From contig NZ_OU015321.1 in the NCBI RefSeq assembly GCF_907163105.1, positions 62,001 through 126,000 on the forward strand: a stretch of 64,000 bases of DNA, written 5' to 3'. Positions 15,439-23,777 of this stretch are shown in pieces (the first letter of the stretch is position 1; every line of letters begins with the position of its first letter). The notes beneath the pieces are model-generated. The model was not told the origin of the DNA. It made no database searches and saw only the letters and a list, made by a program, of their open reading frames with translations. The position numbers were made by a program, and so were the translations under genes. This stretch comes from Cloacibacterium caeni. GTDB taxonomy: Bacteria > Bacteroidota > Bacteroidia > Flavobacteriales > Weeksellaceae.

Positions 15439-17364
15439 ATGAAGACTAAAATTTTTACTGTTTTTTTATTCTCTATTTCTGTGTTTGTGTTTTCGCAGCA
15501 CAAGTTTATGAAATATCCAGAGTTTAATAAAAACGAACTTTCTAAAACAAAATCTACCATCAAAGAAGATGCTCATGCAGAAATATTATACAGTTCTATT
15601 AGTAATTTGATTATTAATGGAGAATTAGAAACCAAAGTCTTTAAAAGAATTAAAATTTACAATAAAGAAAAATCTTCTCAGTATCTAGATGTTGAAATAC
15701 CTTTATATGAAGGAAATGGAGAAAGAGAGTCGGTTTCTGGATTGAAGGCAGTAACTTACAATTTAGAAAATGATAAAGTCGTTAATGCTAAAGTAGAAAA
15801 AGACGCAAAATTTAAGTCTAAGGAACAAAAAAATCAAGTAATTCAAAAATTCACGTTTCCTAATGTGAAAGATGGGTCTATTATAGAATATCAATATCAA
15901 TTAAATTCTCCTTTTTTACAATTGTTAGACAAAACTTATTTGGAGTTTGATATTCCTGTTATTTATGAAGAATATATTTTTGATTTTCCTAAGTTTTTTG
16001 GCTACAATTATAATTTTCAAGGAGGATTAATGCCCAAATATAAAGAAGATCAAGCTCAAATGATGTATGGTCAGGATTACTATAGTTTGAGGTTAGGTTT
16101 CGAAAATGTGCCTCCATTTAAAGCCGAAAATTTTGTTAAGAATGATAGAAATTATATCACTAATATAAGACCAGAGTTAAATTCTACCAATTTTAATAAT
16201 CTCTTTAAATCTTACGCTACAACTTGGGATGATGTGAGAGATAAATTAAAAGAGTATGATGATTTTGGAGGACAATTAAGTAAAAAATCTTTGGCAAGAA
16301 ATGTTCTTTCACAAGATATTATGAATATACCTATTCCCAAAGAAAAGGCGAGTAAAATTCTGAAATTTGTGCAATCAACTTATACGTGGGACGGAAATGT
16401 TGGGTTATTTACAGGAGATGGTATTAAAAGTTTAATAGACTCTAAGATAGGAAATAGTGCAGAGATTAATCTTTATTTAATTATGCTGATGAGAGAAGCT
16501 GGGCTTAATGTAAGTCCAATGATTATGAATACTGTAAATAGAGGAATTTTGAATATTGCATTTCCTACAATTGGTGCTCCTAATTATGTAGTAGCTTGTT
16601 TAGAAGATAATGGTAATTACTATTTGTATGATGCAACTTCTAAATTTTCTTTGCCCAATTTATTGCCACCAAGAGCTTATAACTATAACGCTATTCTGTT
16701 AAAAGATAAAAAAGCAGAAATTCTACAGATTAATAATTTCATCGAAAGTAAAACCTATCTTAATGTAGATGCTAAACTGAATGAAGATACTACTTTTGAA
16801 GGCAACTTTAAAGATAGAGATACTAAAACTTTTGCGATTCTTGCTTATGACGAATATGTAGACAATAAACAAGACTACGAGAAAAAGTACAAAGAAAGAT
16901 ACACCTTTAATTTTAATAATTATAAATCAGAAGTAGTAAATGATAATGAGTTTCAGACCAGTTTTGATTTCAATACAGACGGTTTTGTAGATGGAGTTGG
17001 CGGTAAATTAATTTTCAATCCACTACTGTTTTTATACCGTCAAAACCATGAATTTAACCAAACCGAAGAAAGAAAATATCCTATAGAGTTTCTTTCTCCT
17101 TATGAAACAGTTAAGAAAGTAACCATCACCATTCCAGACAACTATAAATTTGAAAATCTTCCGAAGTCTAAAAAATTTAAGACCGAAGATGATGGAATTG
17201 TTTATTCTTATGTAGTAAGTACTGAAGGGAATAAAATTACCGTAGAAACCTCAGTAAAAATAGATTCTGATAATTATCCAAGAGAATATTATCCAGCATT
17301 TAAGCAGATTTTTGATGCCATTACACAACTCGAAGGTCAGCTCGTAACGCTGGTAAAAAAATAA
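15439..17364 (+). CDS. Exported DUF3857 protein with degenerate transglutaminase domain
   Basis: A 641-residue paralogue of the upstream gene with the same order: signal peptide, DUF3857, transglutaminase-like domain and C-terminal beta domain. In the transglutaminase region (about residues 305-400) the GDCK motif is replaced by GNSAEIN, so the nucleophilic Cys is missing and the domain is probably not catalytic. It begins two bases after its partner ends and is closed by a terminator. A pair of one Cys-containing and one Cys-less member suggests a scaffold or partner role; this is inference. Confidence 0.78.
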   Translation: MKTKIFTVFLFSISVFVFSQHKFMKYPEFNKNELSKTKSTIKEDAHAEILYSSISNLIINGELETKVFKRIKIYNKEKSSQYLDVEIPLYEGNGERESVSGLKAVTYNLENDKVVNAKVEKDAKFKSKEQKNQVIQKFTFPNVKDGSIIEYQYQLNSPFLQLLDKTYLEFDIPVIYEEYIFDFPKFFGYNYNFQGGLMPKYKEDQAQMMYGQDYYSLRLGFENVPPFKAENFVKNDRNYITNIRPELNSTNFNNLFKSYATTWDDVRDKLKEYDDFGGQLSKKSLARNVLSQDIMNIPIPKEKASKILKFVQSTYTWDGNVGLFTGDGIKSLIDSKIGNSAEINLYLIMLMREAGLNVSPMIMNTVNRGILNIAFPTIGAPNYVVACLEDNGNYYLYDATSKFSLPNLLPPRAYNYNAILLKDKKAEILQINNFIESKTYLNVDAKLNEDTTFEGNFKDRDTKTFAILAYDEYVDNKQDYEKKYKERYTFNFNNYKSEVVNDNEFQTSFDFNTDGFVDGVGGKLIFNPLLFLYRQNHEFNQTEERKYPIEFLSPYETVKKVTITIPDNYKFENLPKSKKFKTEDDGIVYSYVVSTEGNKITVETSVKIDSDNYPREYYPAFKQIFDAITQLEGQLVTLVKK

Positions 17365-17366
17365 AC

Positions 17367-17394
17367 AAAAAGCGAGATTTTTTCTCGCTTTTTT
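17367..17394 (+). terminator. Intrinsic terminator after the DUF3857 pair
   Basis: AAAAGCGAGA (17367-17376) pairs with TCTCGCTTTT (17383-17392) and runs into T residues. Confidence 0.85.
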
Positions 17395-17435
17395 CTTTGC
17401 AAGGATTTGTGTAATTTTAGACAAAATAATTTAAA

Positions 17436-18929
17436 ATGTTAATTTACGGAGTAGACCACTTTACTTACCAAGATGTCATCAATATTATCAATGGTAAGCA
17501 AAAAGCAAATTTGGATAAAAAATCAAAAACCCAAATCCAGAATTCTTACCAAAATGTTCAAAAGATTGTAAAATCAGATAAAACCGTTTATGGAATTAAT
17601 ACAGGCTTTGGTCCGCTCTGTGATGTGAAAATTTCCGAAGATGAAACTGCACAGTTACAAGAGAATCTTATCATTTCGCATTCTGTAGGAGTAGGAAAGC
17701 CAATTGCTAAAGAACTTTCAAAAATTATGATGGTGTGTAAAATTCACGCACTTACAAAAGGATTTTCGGGGATTTCTTTAGATGTTGTAGAACGATTGAT
17801 GCTCATGCTAGAAAAAGACATTATTCCTGTAGTTCCGGAGCAAGGTTCAGTTGGCGCAAGTGGAGATTTAGCACCACTTTCTCATTTGGTTTTACCACTT
17901 TTAGGTTTAGGAAAAGTCTGGGAAGGCGAAAATATAGTAGAAACTGCCCAAGTTTTAGAAAAACATCAATTACAACCTCTAAAATTACAAGCCAAAGAAG
18001 GTTTAGCACTAATTAATGGAACTCAATTTATCTTAGCACATGCAATTTTAGGCTTAGATAAATTTAAATACTTATTAGATTTAGCAGATGTAGCCGCTGC
18101 TTTTTCGATTGAAGCATATCAAGGTTCTGCAAGTCCTTTTAAGAAAGAATTGCATGAAATTAGAGCATACAAAGGAAGTCAATTGGTGGCGAAAAGAATG
18201 ACCAAACTGCTCAAAAATTCTGAAAATTTAAACTACCACGAAAATTGCGGTAGAGTGCAAGACCCGTATTCTATGCGTTGTGTTCCGCAAGTTCACGGTG
18301 CGAGTAGAAATGCTTATGAACACCTAAAATCTATGGCAGAAACAGAACTGAATTCTGTAACGGATAACCCGATTGTAATTTCTGATGAAGAAGCCATTTC
18401 TGGAGGGAATTTCCATGGTCAATTAATGGCTTTACCCATTGATTATGCAACTTTAGCAGCTGCAGAATTAGGGAATATTTCTGATAGAAGAAGTTATCTT
18501 TTACTCGAAGGAAAATATGGTTTGCCAAAATTACTCATCGAAAGTTCTGGTCTTAATTCAGGATTTATGATTCCGCAATATACTACTGCAGCGTTGGTTA
18601 CCGAAAATAAAACGCTTTGTTTCCCAGCTTCGGCAGATTCTGTTCCTACAAGTTTGGGACAAGAAGACCACGTTTCTATGGGAAGTATTTCTGGTAGAAA
18701 ATTCAATCAAGTTTTAGGGAATTTAGAAAATATTTTAGCGATAGAACTCATGTTTGCAGCGCAAGGTTTAGAATTCCGCAGACCGCTGAAATCTTCTAAA
18801 ATTATCGAAGAAAATTACGAAATCATCCGTCAAAAAGTAAGAAAGCTAGAAAACGATAGATTAATCGGCGAAGATATTCTTACCATTGCAGACATGGTGA
18901 AAAATAGAGCATTTAAAGTGGAGATTTAA
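17436..18929 (+). CDS. hutH: Histidine ammonia-lyase
   Basis: Deaminates histidine to urocanate. The 497 residues contain the Ala-Ser-Gly triplet that forms the MIO electrophile, in GSVGASGDLAPLSH (about residues 141-154), and the family segments YGINTGFGPL near residue 51 and QDPYSMRCVPQ-type text near residue 270. No hutU, hutI or hutG is present nearby, so this may be a stand-alone enzyme of the aromatic amino-acid lyase family. A tyrosine or phenylalanine lyase activity (as in flexirubin-type pigment pathways) cannot be excluded. The small lipoprotein gene starts two bases downstream. Confidence 0.88.
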   Translation: MLIYGVDHFTYQDVINIINGKQKANLDKKSKTQIQNSYQNVQKIVKSDKTVYGINTGFGPLCDVKISEDETAQLQENLIISHSVGVGKPIAKELSKIMMVCKIHALTKGFSGISLDVVERLMLMLEKDIIPVVPEQGSVGASGDLAPLSHLVLPLLGLGKVWEGENIVETAQVLEKHQLQPLKLQAKEGLALINGTQFILAHAILGLDKFKYLLDLADVAAAFSIEAYQGSASPFKKELHEIRAYKGSQLVAKRMTKLLKNSENLNYHENCGRVQDPYSMRCVPQVHGASRNAYEHLKSMAETELNSVTDNPIVISDEEAISGGNFHGQLMALPIDYATLAAAELGNISDRRSYLLLEGKYGLPKLLIESSGLNSGFMIPQYTTAALVTENKTLCFPASADSVPTSLGQEDHVSMGSISGRKFNQVLGNLENILAIELMFAAQGLEFRRPLKSSKIIEENYEIIRQKVRKLENDRLIGEDILTIADMVKNRAFKVEI

Positions 18930-18930
18930 A

Positions 18931-19308
18931 ATGAAAAACGTTTGGATTTTATTTCTTTTTATATTAGCTTTTTCCTGCAATAAGGAAAAAGCATTAAATC
19001 AGTCATTTGAAAAAATTAAACTTTCAGACAAAGAAATTTTGAAAGAAATCAATGATTGTAAACTGTTTGCAATTGATAAAGAAAAAGAAATTAATGATGA
19101 GGTTTCTGCAATTTCTGTAGCAGAACCCATTTTATTTTCAAGTTATGGTAAAGAAAATATTTTGAAACAAAGACCTTATAAAATTGGAAAAGTTCAAAAT
19201 TATTGGGTAATTTATGGAAGTCATCCAAAACCACATATTGGTGGTGTTTTTGAAATTATTATTAATTCAAAAACTGGGCGAATAGTTAAGGTTACTCATG
19301 GAGAGTAA
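18931..19308 (+). CDS. Lipoprotein with NTF2-fold immunity domain
   Basis: A 125-residue lipoprotein: hydrophobic leader ending at Cys-16 (LAFSC). Residues 55-125 match the NTF2-fold immunity family (Imm-NTF2-2 type): AVAEPILFSSYGKENI-like text, RPYKIGKVQNYWVIYG, then GGVFEIIINSKTGRIVKVTHG. Such proteins neutralise contact-dependent or secreted toxins, but no toxin gene is visible here, so it would be an orphan. It starts two bases after hutH, though the following 370 bases hold a broken gene, which suggests a small accessory islet captured next to hutH. Confidence 0.65.
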   Translation: MKNVWILFLFILAFSCNKEKALNQSFEKIKLSDKEILKEINDCKLFAIDKEKEINDEVSAISVAEPILFSSYGKENILKQRPYKIGKVQNYWVIYGSHPKPHIGGVFEIIINSKTGRIVKVTHGE

Positions 19309-19371
19309 AAATATTAGATTTTTGAAACCTAACTAAGAAATATAATAAGCAAAAAAGAAAAAAACTAAAAT

Positions 19372-19685
19372 ATGACAAACAAAGACTTCTTCAGACTCAT
19401 GATAAACTTTTCGGGCTTTATCAATCTTTATTACTGATATTTACTTCTTTACCAAGTAATTTACAGTTAATATTTAATGATTTTTTTTCAATAAGTAGTA
19501 TTATAACTTTAATAACGCTTTTTGTACTCGCAGTTTACTATGTATTTGTTAAAAAACCAGATTTAATCATTGATTTTTTTAAACTGGATAAAGGTTTTGA
19601 TAATAATGAAATTACAGTAAGTAACCTCAATTCTGATACTATTTTGCAAATAGGAATGGTTTTTATTTCACTCAATTTGTTTTAG
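19372..19685 (+). pseudogene. Frameshifted small membrane protein gene
   Basis: From ATG 19372 the frame encodes MTNKDFFRLMI, then shifts and stops after 21 residues. One frame over, from about 19404, the reading continues as KLFGLYQSLLLIFTSLP and stays open through a membrane segment and FFKLDKGFDNNEI to TAG at 19683-19685. Restoring one A in the AAA run at 19404-19406 would give one protein of about 105 residues. The form recalls small Flavobacteriales membrane proteins that begin MTKKDFF...KLFGLY. The 3' end appears cut inside the next hydrophobic segment and overlaps the convergent ygiD stop by 4 bases. A sequencing error at the homopolymer cannot be excluded. Confidence 0.65.
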
Positions 19686-20509
19686 TCTATGTAAACACTC
19701 GTCATGCTTAGACTTCCACCAATGAGTTCGTCGTTAAAAAGTGATATATTGTCGTTTTTTTCTTTCAGACCAAGCGTATAAATCAGTGGTAAATAATGAT
19801 CAGGAGTAGGAATTGCATTTTGCAGTGCCGTTCCTTGTTTTTCAAAATGAATTAAATTCTGAAAATTTCCATCAAGAATCCATTCATTCGTTTTGGCTCT
19901 CGCTTCTATTGCCCAGTCCCAACCAGCACCAACGGTATTGATGTTCTTCCAGTCAATCATTCTTAGATTGTGAATTACGTTTCCACTTCCGATAATCAGA
20001 ATTCCTTTTTCTCTTAATTTTTGTAATTTTTTAGCCAAATCAAAATGATATTGAGCAGGCTGCGTGTAATCTATACTCATCTGGATTACTGGAATATTTG
20101 CTGCGGGATACAAATGTTTAATTACGCTCCACGCTCCATGATCTAGTCCCCAACTATCGGTTTCTATAACTGAAGTTGGTGCCAAAAGTTCTGCTGTTTC
20201 TTTCGCCAATTCAGGATTTCCTTTTGCAGGATATTCTACCTCGAAAAGTTCTTGCGGGAATCCATAAAAATCATGAATTGTTTTCTGCATTTCTCCCGAA
20301 GTTACATAAGTTCCTTTGGTGTACCAATGTGCAGAAATACACAAAATAGCATTGGGAGTAGGAATTTTTTTAGAAATTTCTCTAAATCCTCTCACAAATT
20401 GGTTTTCTTCTATTGCATTCATCGGCGAACCATGTCCTAAAAACAGAACCGGCATTTTTTCACTTTTGGGCAATTGTTCAGAAATGTATTCTAGTACGTT
20501 GATATTCAT
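19682..20509 (-). CDS. ygiD: 4,5-DOPA dioxygenase extradiol (LigB family)
   Basis: A 275-residue member of the class III extradiol dioxygenases related to plant DODA and E. coli YgiD, which open the ring of DOPA-like catechols. Metal-ligand histidines are visible in FLGHGSPMNAI (about residue 26), CISAHWYTKGTYV (about 61), GLDHGAWSVIKH (about 121) and SGNVIHNL (about 178). It is cytoplasmic. It is convergent with the broken gene upstream, and downstream of the YceI gene from which a terminator separates it. The physiological substrate is uncertain. Confidence 0.9.
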   Translation of the reverse strand: MNINVLEYISEQLPKSEKMPVLFLGHGSPMNAIEENQFVRGFREISKKIPTPNAILCISAHWYTKGTYVTSGEMQKTIHDFYGFPQELFEVEYPAKGNPELAKETAELLAPTSVIETDSWGLDHGAWSVIKHLYPAANIPVIQMSIDYTQPAQYHFDLAKKLQKLREKGILIIGSGNVIHNLRMIDWKNINTVGAGWDWAIEARAKTNEWILDGNFQNLIHFEKQGTALQNAIPTPDHYLPLIYTLGLKEKNDNISLFNDELIGGSLSMTSVYID

Positions 20510-20523
20510 TTTAATTAAAAATT

Positions 20524-20553
20524 GATGCAGAATGCTTTAGAGCATTCTGCATC
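20524..20553 (-). terminator. Hairpin terminator of the YceI gene
   Basis: GATGCAGAATGCT (20524-20536) and AGCATTCTGCATC (20541-20553) are fully complementary. On the minus strand the hairpin is followed by a T-rich stretch, the complement of 20513-20523. Confidence 0.7.
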
Positions 20554-20575
20554 CTTTCATCGTTTGTGTTTGTTA

Positions 20576-21085
20576 TTATCCTTTTACGAATTGTAATTCT
20601 CCAGCGATTTTTACTTCATCGCTTACTAAAACACCGCCAGTTTCTAAGGCTGCATTCCAGTTTAGACCGAAATCACTTCTTTTAATTTTTCCTTCAAAAG
20701 TAAATCCAGCTTTAGTATTTCCCCAAGGATCTTGGTTGATTCCACCAAATTCAACTTCTAATTGTACAGGTTTAGTAACTCCGTTAATAGTTAAATGTCC
20801 TGTTACATCATCAGCTAAAGAAGCACTTTCGAAAGTAATGGTTGGGTTTTGTTCAGCGTTGAAAAAATCTGCACTTTTCAAGTGAGTATCTCTATCTGCA
20901 TTATTTGTGTCAATAGAATCTGTTTGGATAGTCGCGCTTACCTTTGCATTTTTAAAAGTATCATCTTCTGCTTCTACTTCTGCAGTAAAAGTGTTGAAAG
21001 CTCCTTTTACGTTAGAAATCATCATGTGTCTTACTTTGAAGGTAATTTCACTGTGCGTAGTGTCTAAGTTCCATTTTGTTGCCAT
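20576..21085 (-). CDS. YceI family lipid-binding protein
   Basis: A 169-residue lipocalin-like beta-barrel of the YceI family, which binds long isoprenoid chains. The family opening WNLDTTHSEITFKVRHMMISNVKGAF and the segments HLKSADFFNAEQNPTITF and KRSDFGLNWN are present. Many YceI proteins carry a signal peptide; this one starts directly at the barrel, so it may be cytoplasmic. It has its own promoter (21118-21125) and a terminator. Confidence 0.9.
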   Translation of the reverse strand: MATKWNLDTTHSEITFKVRHMMISNVKGAFNTFTAEVEAEDDTFKNAKVSATIQTDSIDTNNADRDTHLKSADFFNAEQNPTITFESASLADDVTGHLTINGVTKPVQLEVEFGGINQDPWGNTKAGFTFEGKIKRSDFGLNWNAALETGGVLVSDEVKIAGELQFVKG

Positions 21086-21117
21086 AATATTTTGTATTTT
21101 AGTTATTTATTATGATG

Positions 21118-21125
21118 CAAATGTA
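21118..21125 (-). promoter_or_regulatory. -7 box of the YceI gene
   Basis: The minus strand reads TACATTTG, matching TAnnTTTG, about 33 bases upstream of the ATG at 21085. Confidence 0.5.
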
Positions 21126-21239
21126 CAGCGAACAGAATCGTAGATGCATTGATGTAAGATAAGAAATGATTTTTTTTAGAAGCAAGACGTTTTTGCTTTT
21201 TTAGACTTTCGGTCCAGCTTTTCGCACTCGCATTTTTAC

Positions 21240-21294
21240 GTGATGGCGAAATAGCGTTCAATTCTTCAAAAGAAAATTTCAGTCTCGCCATCAC
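21240..21294. repeat. Inverted repeat in the 21.1-21.45 kb gap
   Basis: GTGATGGCGA (21240-21249) and TCGCCATCAC (21285-21294) are perfect 10-base inverted arms around 35 bases. The gap 21126-21451 has no convincing gene; a 68-codon minus-strand frame passes through it but matches no known family and spans this repeat. A second weaker hairpin, AGCAA with TTGCT and a T run, lies at about 21181-21202. Confidence 0.5.
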
Positions 21295-21414
21295 AGAAAA
21301 AGTGCTCAAACAATGCTACAATCTGGGCTAGAATCAGGTTTAGTTTTTCTTTTCACTTTTAAAAATTTAGAAGAAAAATTAGCATAATTTGTGTATTGTA
21401 GAGAAAAATCTCTG

Positions 21415-21453
21415 CCTTTACCTCTACCTCTACCTTTACCTTTACCTCAACCT
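21415..21453. repeat. Degenerate hexamer array CCTYWA
   Basis: Six and a half consecutive hexamers, CCTTTA CCTCTA CCTCTA and variants, run from 21415 to 21453. Its last bases form part of the stop codon (TAG, minus strand, 21452-21454) of the TIGR03915-type gene. Confidence 0.8.
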
Positions 21454-22216
21454 AAAACTTCTCCGTCAGATATTTCCAATAACGTTTCGGAACCCATTGA
21501 ATATGGAGTTTCATGTTTTTTCGTTCAGGAATTCCTGTTTTTACAAAGTAACGTTGCCAAAGTGTTTGGTATTTTTTCTCTTCCTCGTGATGGAATTGTT
21601 CAGAATTTCTAAAATTTTGTAATTGAGAAGAATCAGGCGTGAAAAAATGGACTTCTTTTAAATCGTAGAAAATTCCATAATGCCTTTTCAAATCGAAAAT
21701 CATCCATTTTTGGTCAGCGTATCTTTCTTTAAAGTGTTTTCTGATAAGTGGTAAAACATTAAAGTCAGGTTCTATTTTGGCAAAATAAACTTCGTCTTGC
21801 AGTAATTCAAATCGTACAAAAGCCAGCATTCTGTGTCGTTCTCTACTTACGCTTCTGCAAATTTTAGAAATTTCTAGAATGTCATCATTCCCGAAATTTT
21901 GTAAAATATTTTGCTTCGGATGTTTTATAGAATGCCGAACTGCGCTTAAAATTAATCGTTCTAAGTCTTTTCTCTCCGACAAATAAACCATCATGAGTTG
22001 AGAAATGCCTTCTTTGCCGAAATTTTCTTCCAATTTTTTCAGAACTCGGTCAGATTTGGTAAAATTAGTAATGACATCGTGTGTTTCTGCGAAGAAATTC
22101 TCTTGACTGTAATTTTGTTGAGCAACAATTTCCACCACATCATATTTGTACTCGAAAACTTCAAATACAGTCGTCATTAATCCTTCAAAAGTGGAATCGT
22201 AGAGTAAGGTGGTCAT
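21452..22216 (-). CDS. TIGR03915-type putative DNA metabolism protein
   Basis: A 254-residue protein matching the family that accompanies the radical-SAM protein encoded just upstream. The N-terminus LLYDSTFEGLMTTVFEVFEYK is the family hallmark, and the C-terminal half holds HFKERYADQKWMIFDLKRHYGIFYDL. In other bacteria this domain is found fused to, or next to, a uracil-DNA-glycosylase-like domain; here that domain is absent. Function is unknown; a role in recognising or removing modified bases together with the radical-SAM partner is proposed from context. A repeat-filled gap of 159 bases separates the two genes. Confidence 0.75.
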   Translation of the reverse strand: MTTLLYDSTFEGLMTTVFEVFEYKYDVVEIVAQQNYSQENFFAETHDVITNFTKSDRVLKKLEENFGKEGISQLMMVYLSERKDLERLILSAVRHSIKHPKQNILQNFGNDDILEISKICRSVSRERHRMLAFVRFELLQDEVYFAKIEPDFNVLPLIRKHFKERYADQKWMIFDLKRHYGIFYDLKEVHFFTPDSSQLQNFRNSEQFHHEEEKKYQTLWQRYFVKTGIPERKNMKLHIQWVPKRYWKYLTEKF

Positions 22217-22375
22217 ATTTTAAACGCAAAGGCGCTAAATAATTTTTATTTTATCATTGTTTTTAAGACGCAAGAAAATCAAAGATTTTCAGATTAGTAT
22301 TTCAACGAAGTTGAAAACTTTGCGACTTAATTTTTTGTCATTATTTTTAAAAGTGTTTTGCGTCATTGCGTAGAT
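22217..22375. repeat. ACGCAAAGGCGC-type intergenic repeat with two tight hairpins
   Basis: The gap contains TTAAACGCAAAGGCGC, then AAGACGCAAG, a GAAAATC-aaa-GATTTTC hairpin (22274-22290), a TTTCAAC-gaa-GTTGAAA hairpin (22300-22316), CTTTGCGACTT and finally TTTTGCGTCATTGCGT. The mix of direct and inverted GCAAAG/CTTTGC words is typical of a dispersed Bacteroidota repeat. No gene is present. Confidence 0.65.
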
Positions 22376-23632
22376 TTAAAACAAACTCAATTGCTCCGAA
22401 AACGGATTTTGCCATTTAGATTTCATGCCGTTTACAATGATTTGTCTGAAATTTTGCTCATCAATCAGTCGGTTGAAAATATTTTGACTTTCAAATTCTA
22501 TAAAGTATTTGGCTCTGTTGGTTGCAACGCCCATTTTTTTGAGGTGCTCTAAATTCAGTTTCTGAAATTTTCTCGCCATCAGAATTTTATTTACAGAAGT
22601 TACACCCACTCCAGGAATTCTTAGTAGCATTTCTTTCGGAGCGGTATTGATATTTACAGGGAACTTTTCTCTGTTTCTTAGCGCCCAAGCTAATTTTGGG
22701 TCTACTCCTAAATCTAAAAACGGATGGTTTTTGTCTAAAATTTCATTGGCATCAAAACCGTAAAACCGCATCAACCAATCTGCTTGATACAGTCGGTTTT
22801 CCCTTTGCATCGGAACTTGTGCATGAATGGAAGGTAAATTTTTATCTTCTAAAACAGGAACGTAACCAGAATAGTACACCCGCTTCATGTTGTAATTTTG
22901 ATAAAAATGTTTGGCTACATGAATAATTTTCAGGTCGGTTTCATTGGTTGCGCCTACAATCATCTGTGTGGATTGACCAGCTGGAGCGAATTTTGGAACT
23001 TTTCTGAAAATTTTTCTTTCTTCTTGATAAACCGTTAAAGCATTTTTAATAAAACCCATCGGTTTTATCATGTCTTGATGAGATTTTTCGGGAGCGAGAA
23101 GTTTTAAACCAGATTCTGTAGGGATTTCCAAATTAATGGAAAGTCTGTCTGCATACAGACCAGCTTCTCTAATTAGTTCATCACTTGCGCCAGGAATGGT
23201 TTTCAGGTGAATATAACCATTGAAGTTGTGCTCTTCTCTCAGTTTTTTGGCAATTCTCACCAATCGTTCCATGGTGAAATCTGCATTTTTAAAAATTCCA
23301 GAGCTTAAAAACAAGCCTTCAATGTAATTTCTGCGATAAAAATTCATCGTAAGGTCTACCACTTCTTCCACCGTGAAAGCTGCCCGCTTTATGTCGTTTG
23401 ATTTTCTGGAAACACAATATAAACAGTCGTAAATGCAATGATTGGTTAAGAGAATTTTGAGCAAAGAAATACATCTGCCATCTTCAGTAAAGGAGTGACA
23501 AATTCCCGCAGTATGACTATTGCCTAATCCGCCTTTGTTTTTACGATTTCCACCACTCGAAGAGCAGGAAACGTCGTATTTAGCAGCGTCTGCAAGGATT
23601 TCTAATTTTTCTTTTATTCTGTCGAAATTCAT
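22376..23632 (-). CDS. Putative DNA modification/repair radical SAM protein (TIGR03916 type)
   Basis: A 418-residue radical-SAM enzyme. The 4Fe-4S motif is Cys-x3-Cys-x2-Cys, seen as CIYDCLYC at about residues 67-74, preceded by the family's SGGNRKNKGGLG and FTEDGRCISLLK. The C-terminal region carries a helix-hairpin-helix (about residues 340-375, NTAPKEMLLRIPGVG), a non-specific DNA-binding element. It is the regular partner of the TIGR03915 protein encoded downstream. The reaction is unknown; DNA base modification or repair is inferred from the HhH domain and from the family's linkage to UDG-like proteins. It has a TATCTTTG promoter box at 23646-23653. Confidence 0.85.
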   Translation of the reverse strand: MNFDRIKEKLEILADAAKYDVSCSSSGGNRKNKGGLGNSHTAGICHSFTEDGRCISLLKILLTNHCIYDCLYCVSRKSNDIKRAAFTVEEVVDLTMNFYRRNYIEGLFLSSGIFKNADFTMERLVRIAKKLREEHNFNGYIHLKTIPGASDELIREAGLYADRLSINLEIPTESGLKLLAPEKSHQDMIKPMGFIKNALTVYQEERKIFRKVPKFAPAGQSTQMIVGATNETDLKIIHVAKHFYQNYNMKRVYYSGYVPVLEDKNLPSIHAQVPMQRENRLYQADWLMRFYGFDANEILDKNHPFLDLGVDPKLAWALRNREKFPVNINTAPKEMLLRIPGVGVTSVNKILMARKFQKLNLEHLKKMGVATNRAKYFIEFESQNIFNRLIDEQNFRQIIVNGMKSKWQNPFSEQLSLF

Positions 23633-23645
23633 AATTTTCTCTGGT

Positions 23646-23653
23646 CAAAGATA
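23646..23653 (-). promoter_or_regulatory. -7 box of the radical SAM gene
   Basis: The minus strand reads TATCTTTG, matching TAnnTTTG exactly, about 14 bases upstream of the ATG at 23632, so the leader would be very short. Confidence 0.6.
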
Positions 23654-23748
23654 GTTCGCGCAAAATAAAATTTCAATAGATTTTGTCTAAAGTTATCCGC
23701 AAAAAATGTTAAAAAGAGTTAATTGCAATAGTTAAATTAAATCATAGC

Positions 23749-23777
23749 AAAATCGCAAATCACAAATCGTAAATTAG
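23749..23777. repeat. AAATCGCAAATCACAAATCG word repeat
   Basis: A short tract of near-repeated words (AAAATCGC, AAATCAC, AAATCGT, AAATTAG). Its right end includes the stop codon of the regulator gene (TAA, minus strand, 23774-23776). Confidence 0.55.

Noticed and set aside
21103-21309. 68-codon minus-strand frame
   Set aside because: No recognisable family or signal; it crosses the GTGATGGCGA inverted repeat and the YceI promoter region, so its openness is likely chance.
21415-21453. Possible CRISPR or coding repeat
   Set aside because: Units are six bases with no spacers and no cas genes; it is a simple degenerate array.
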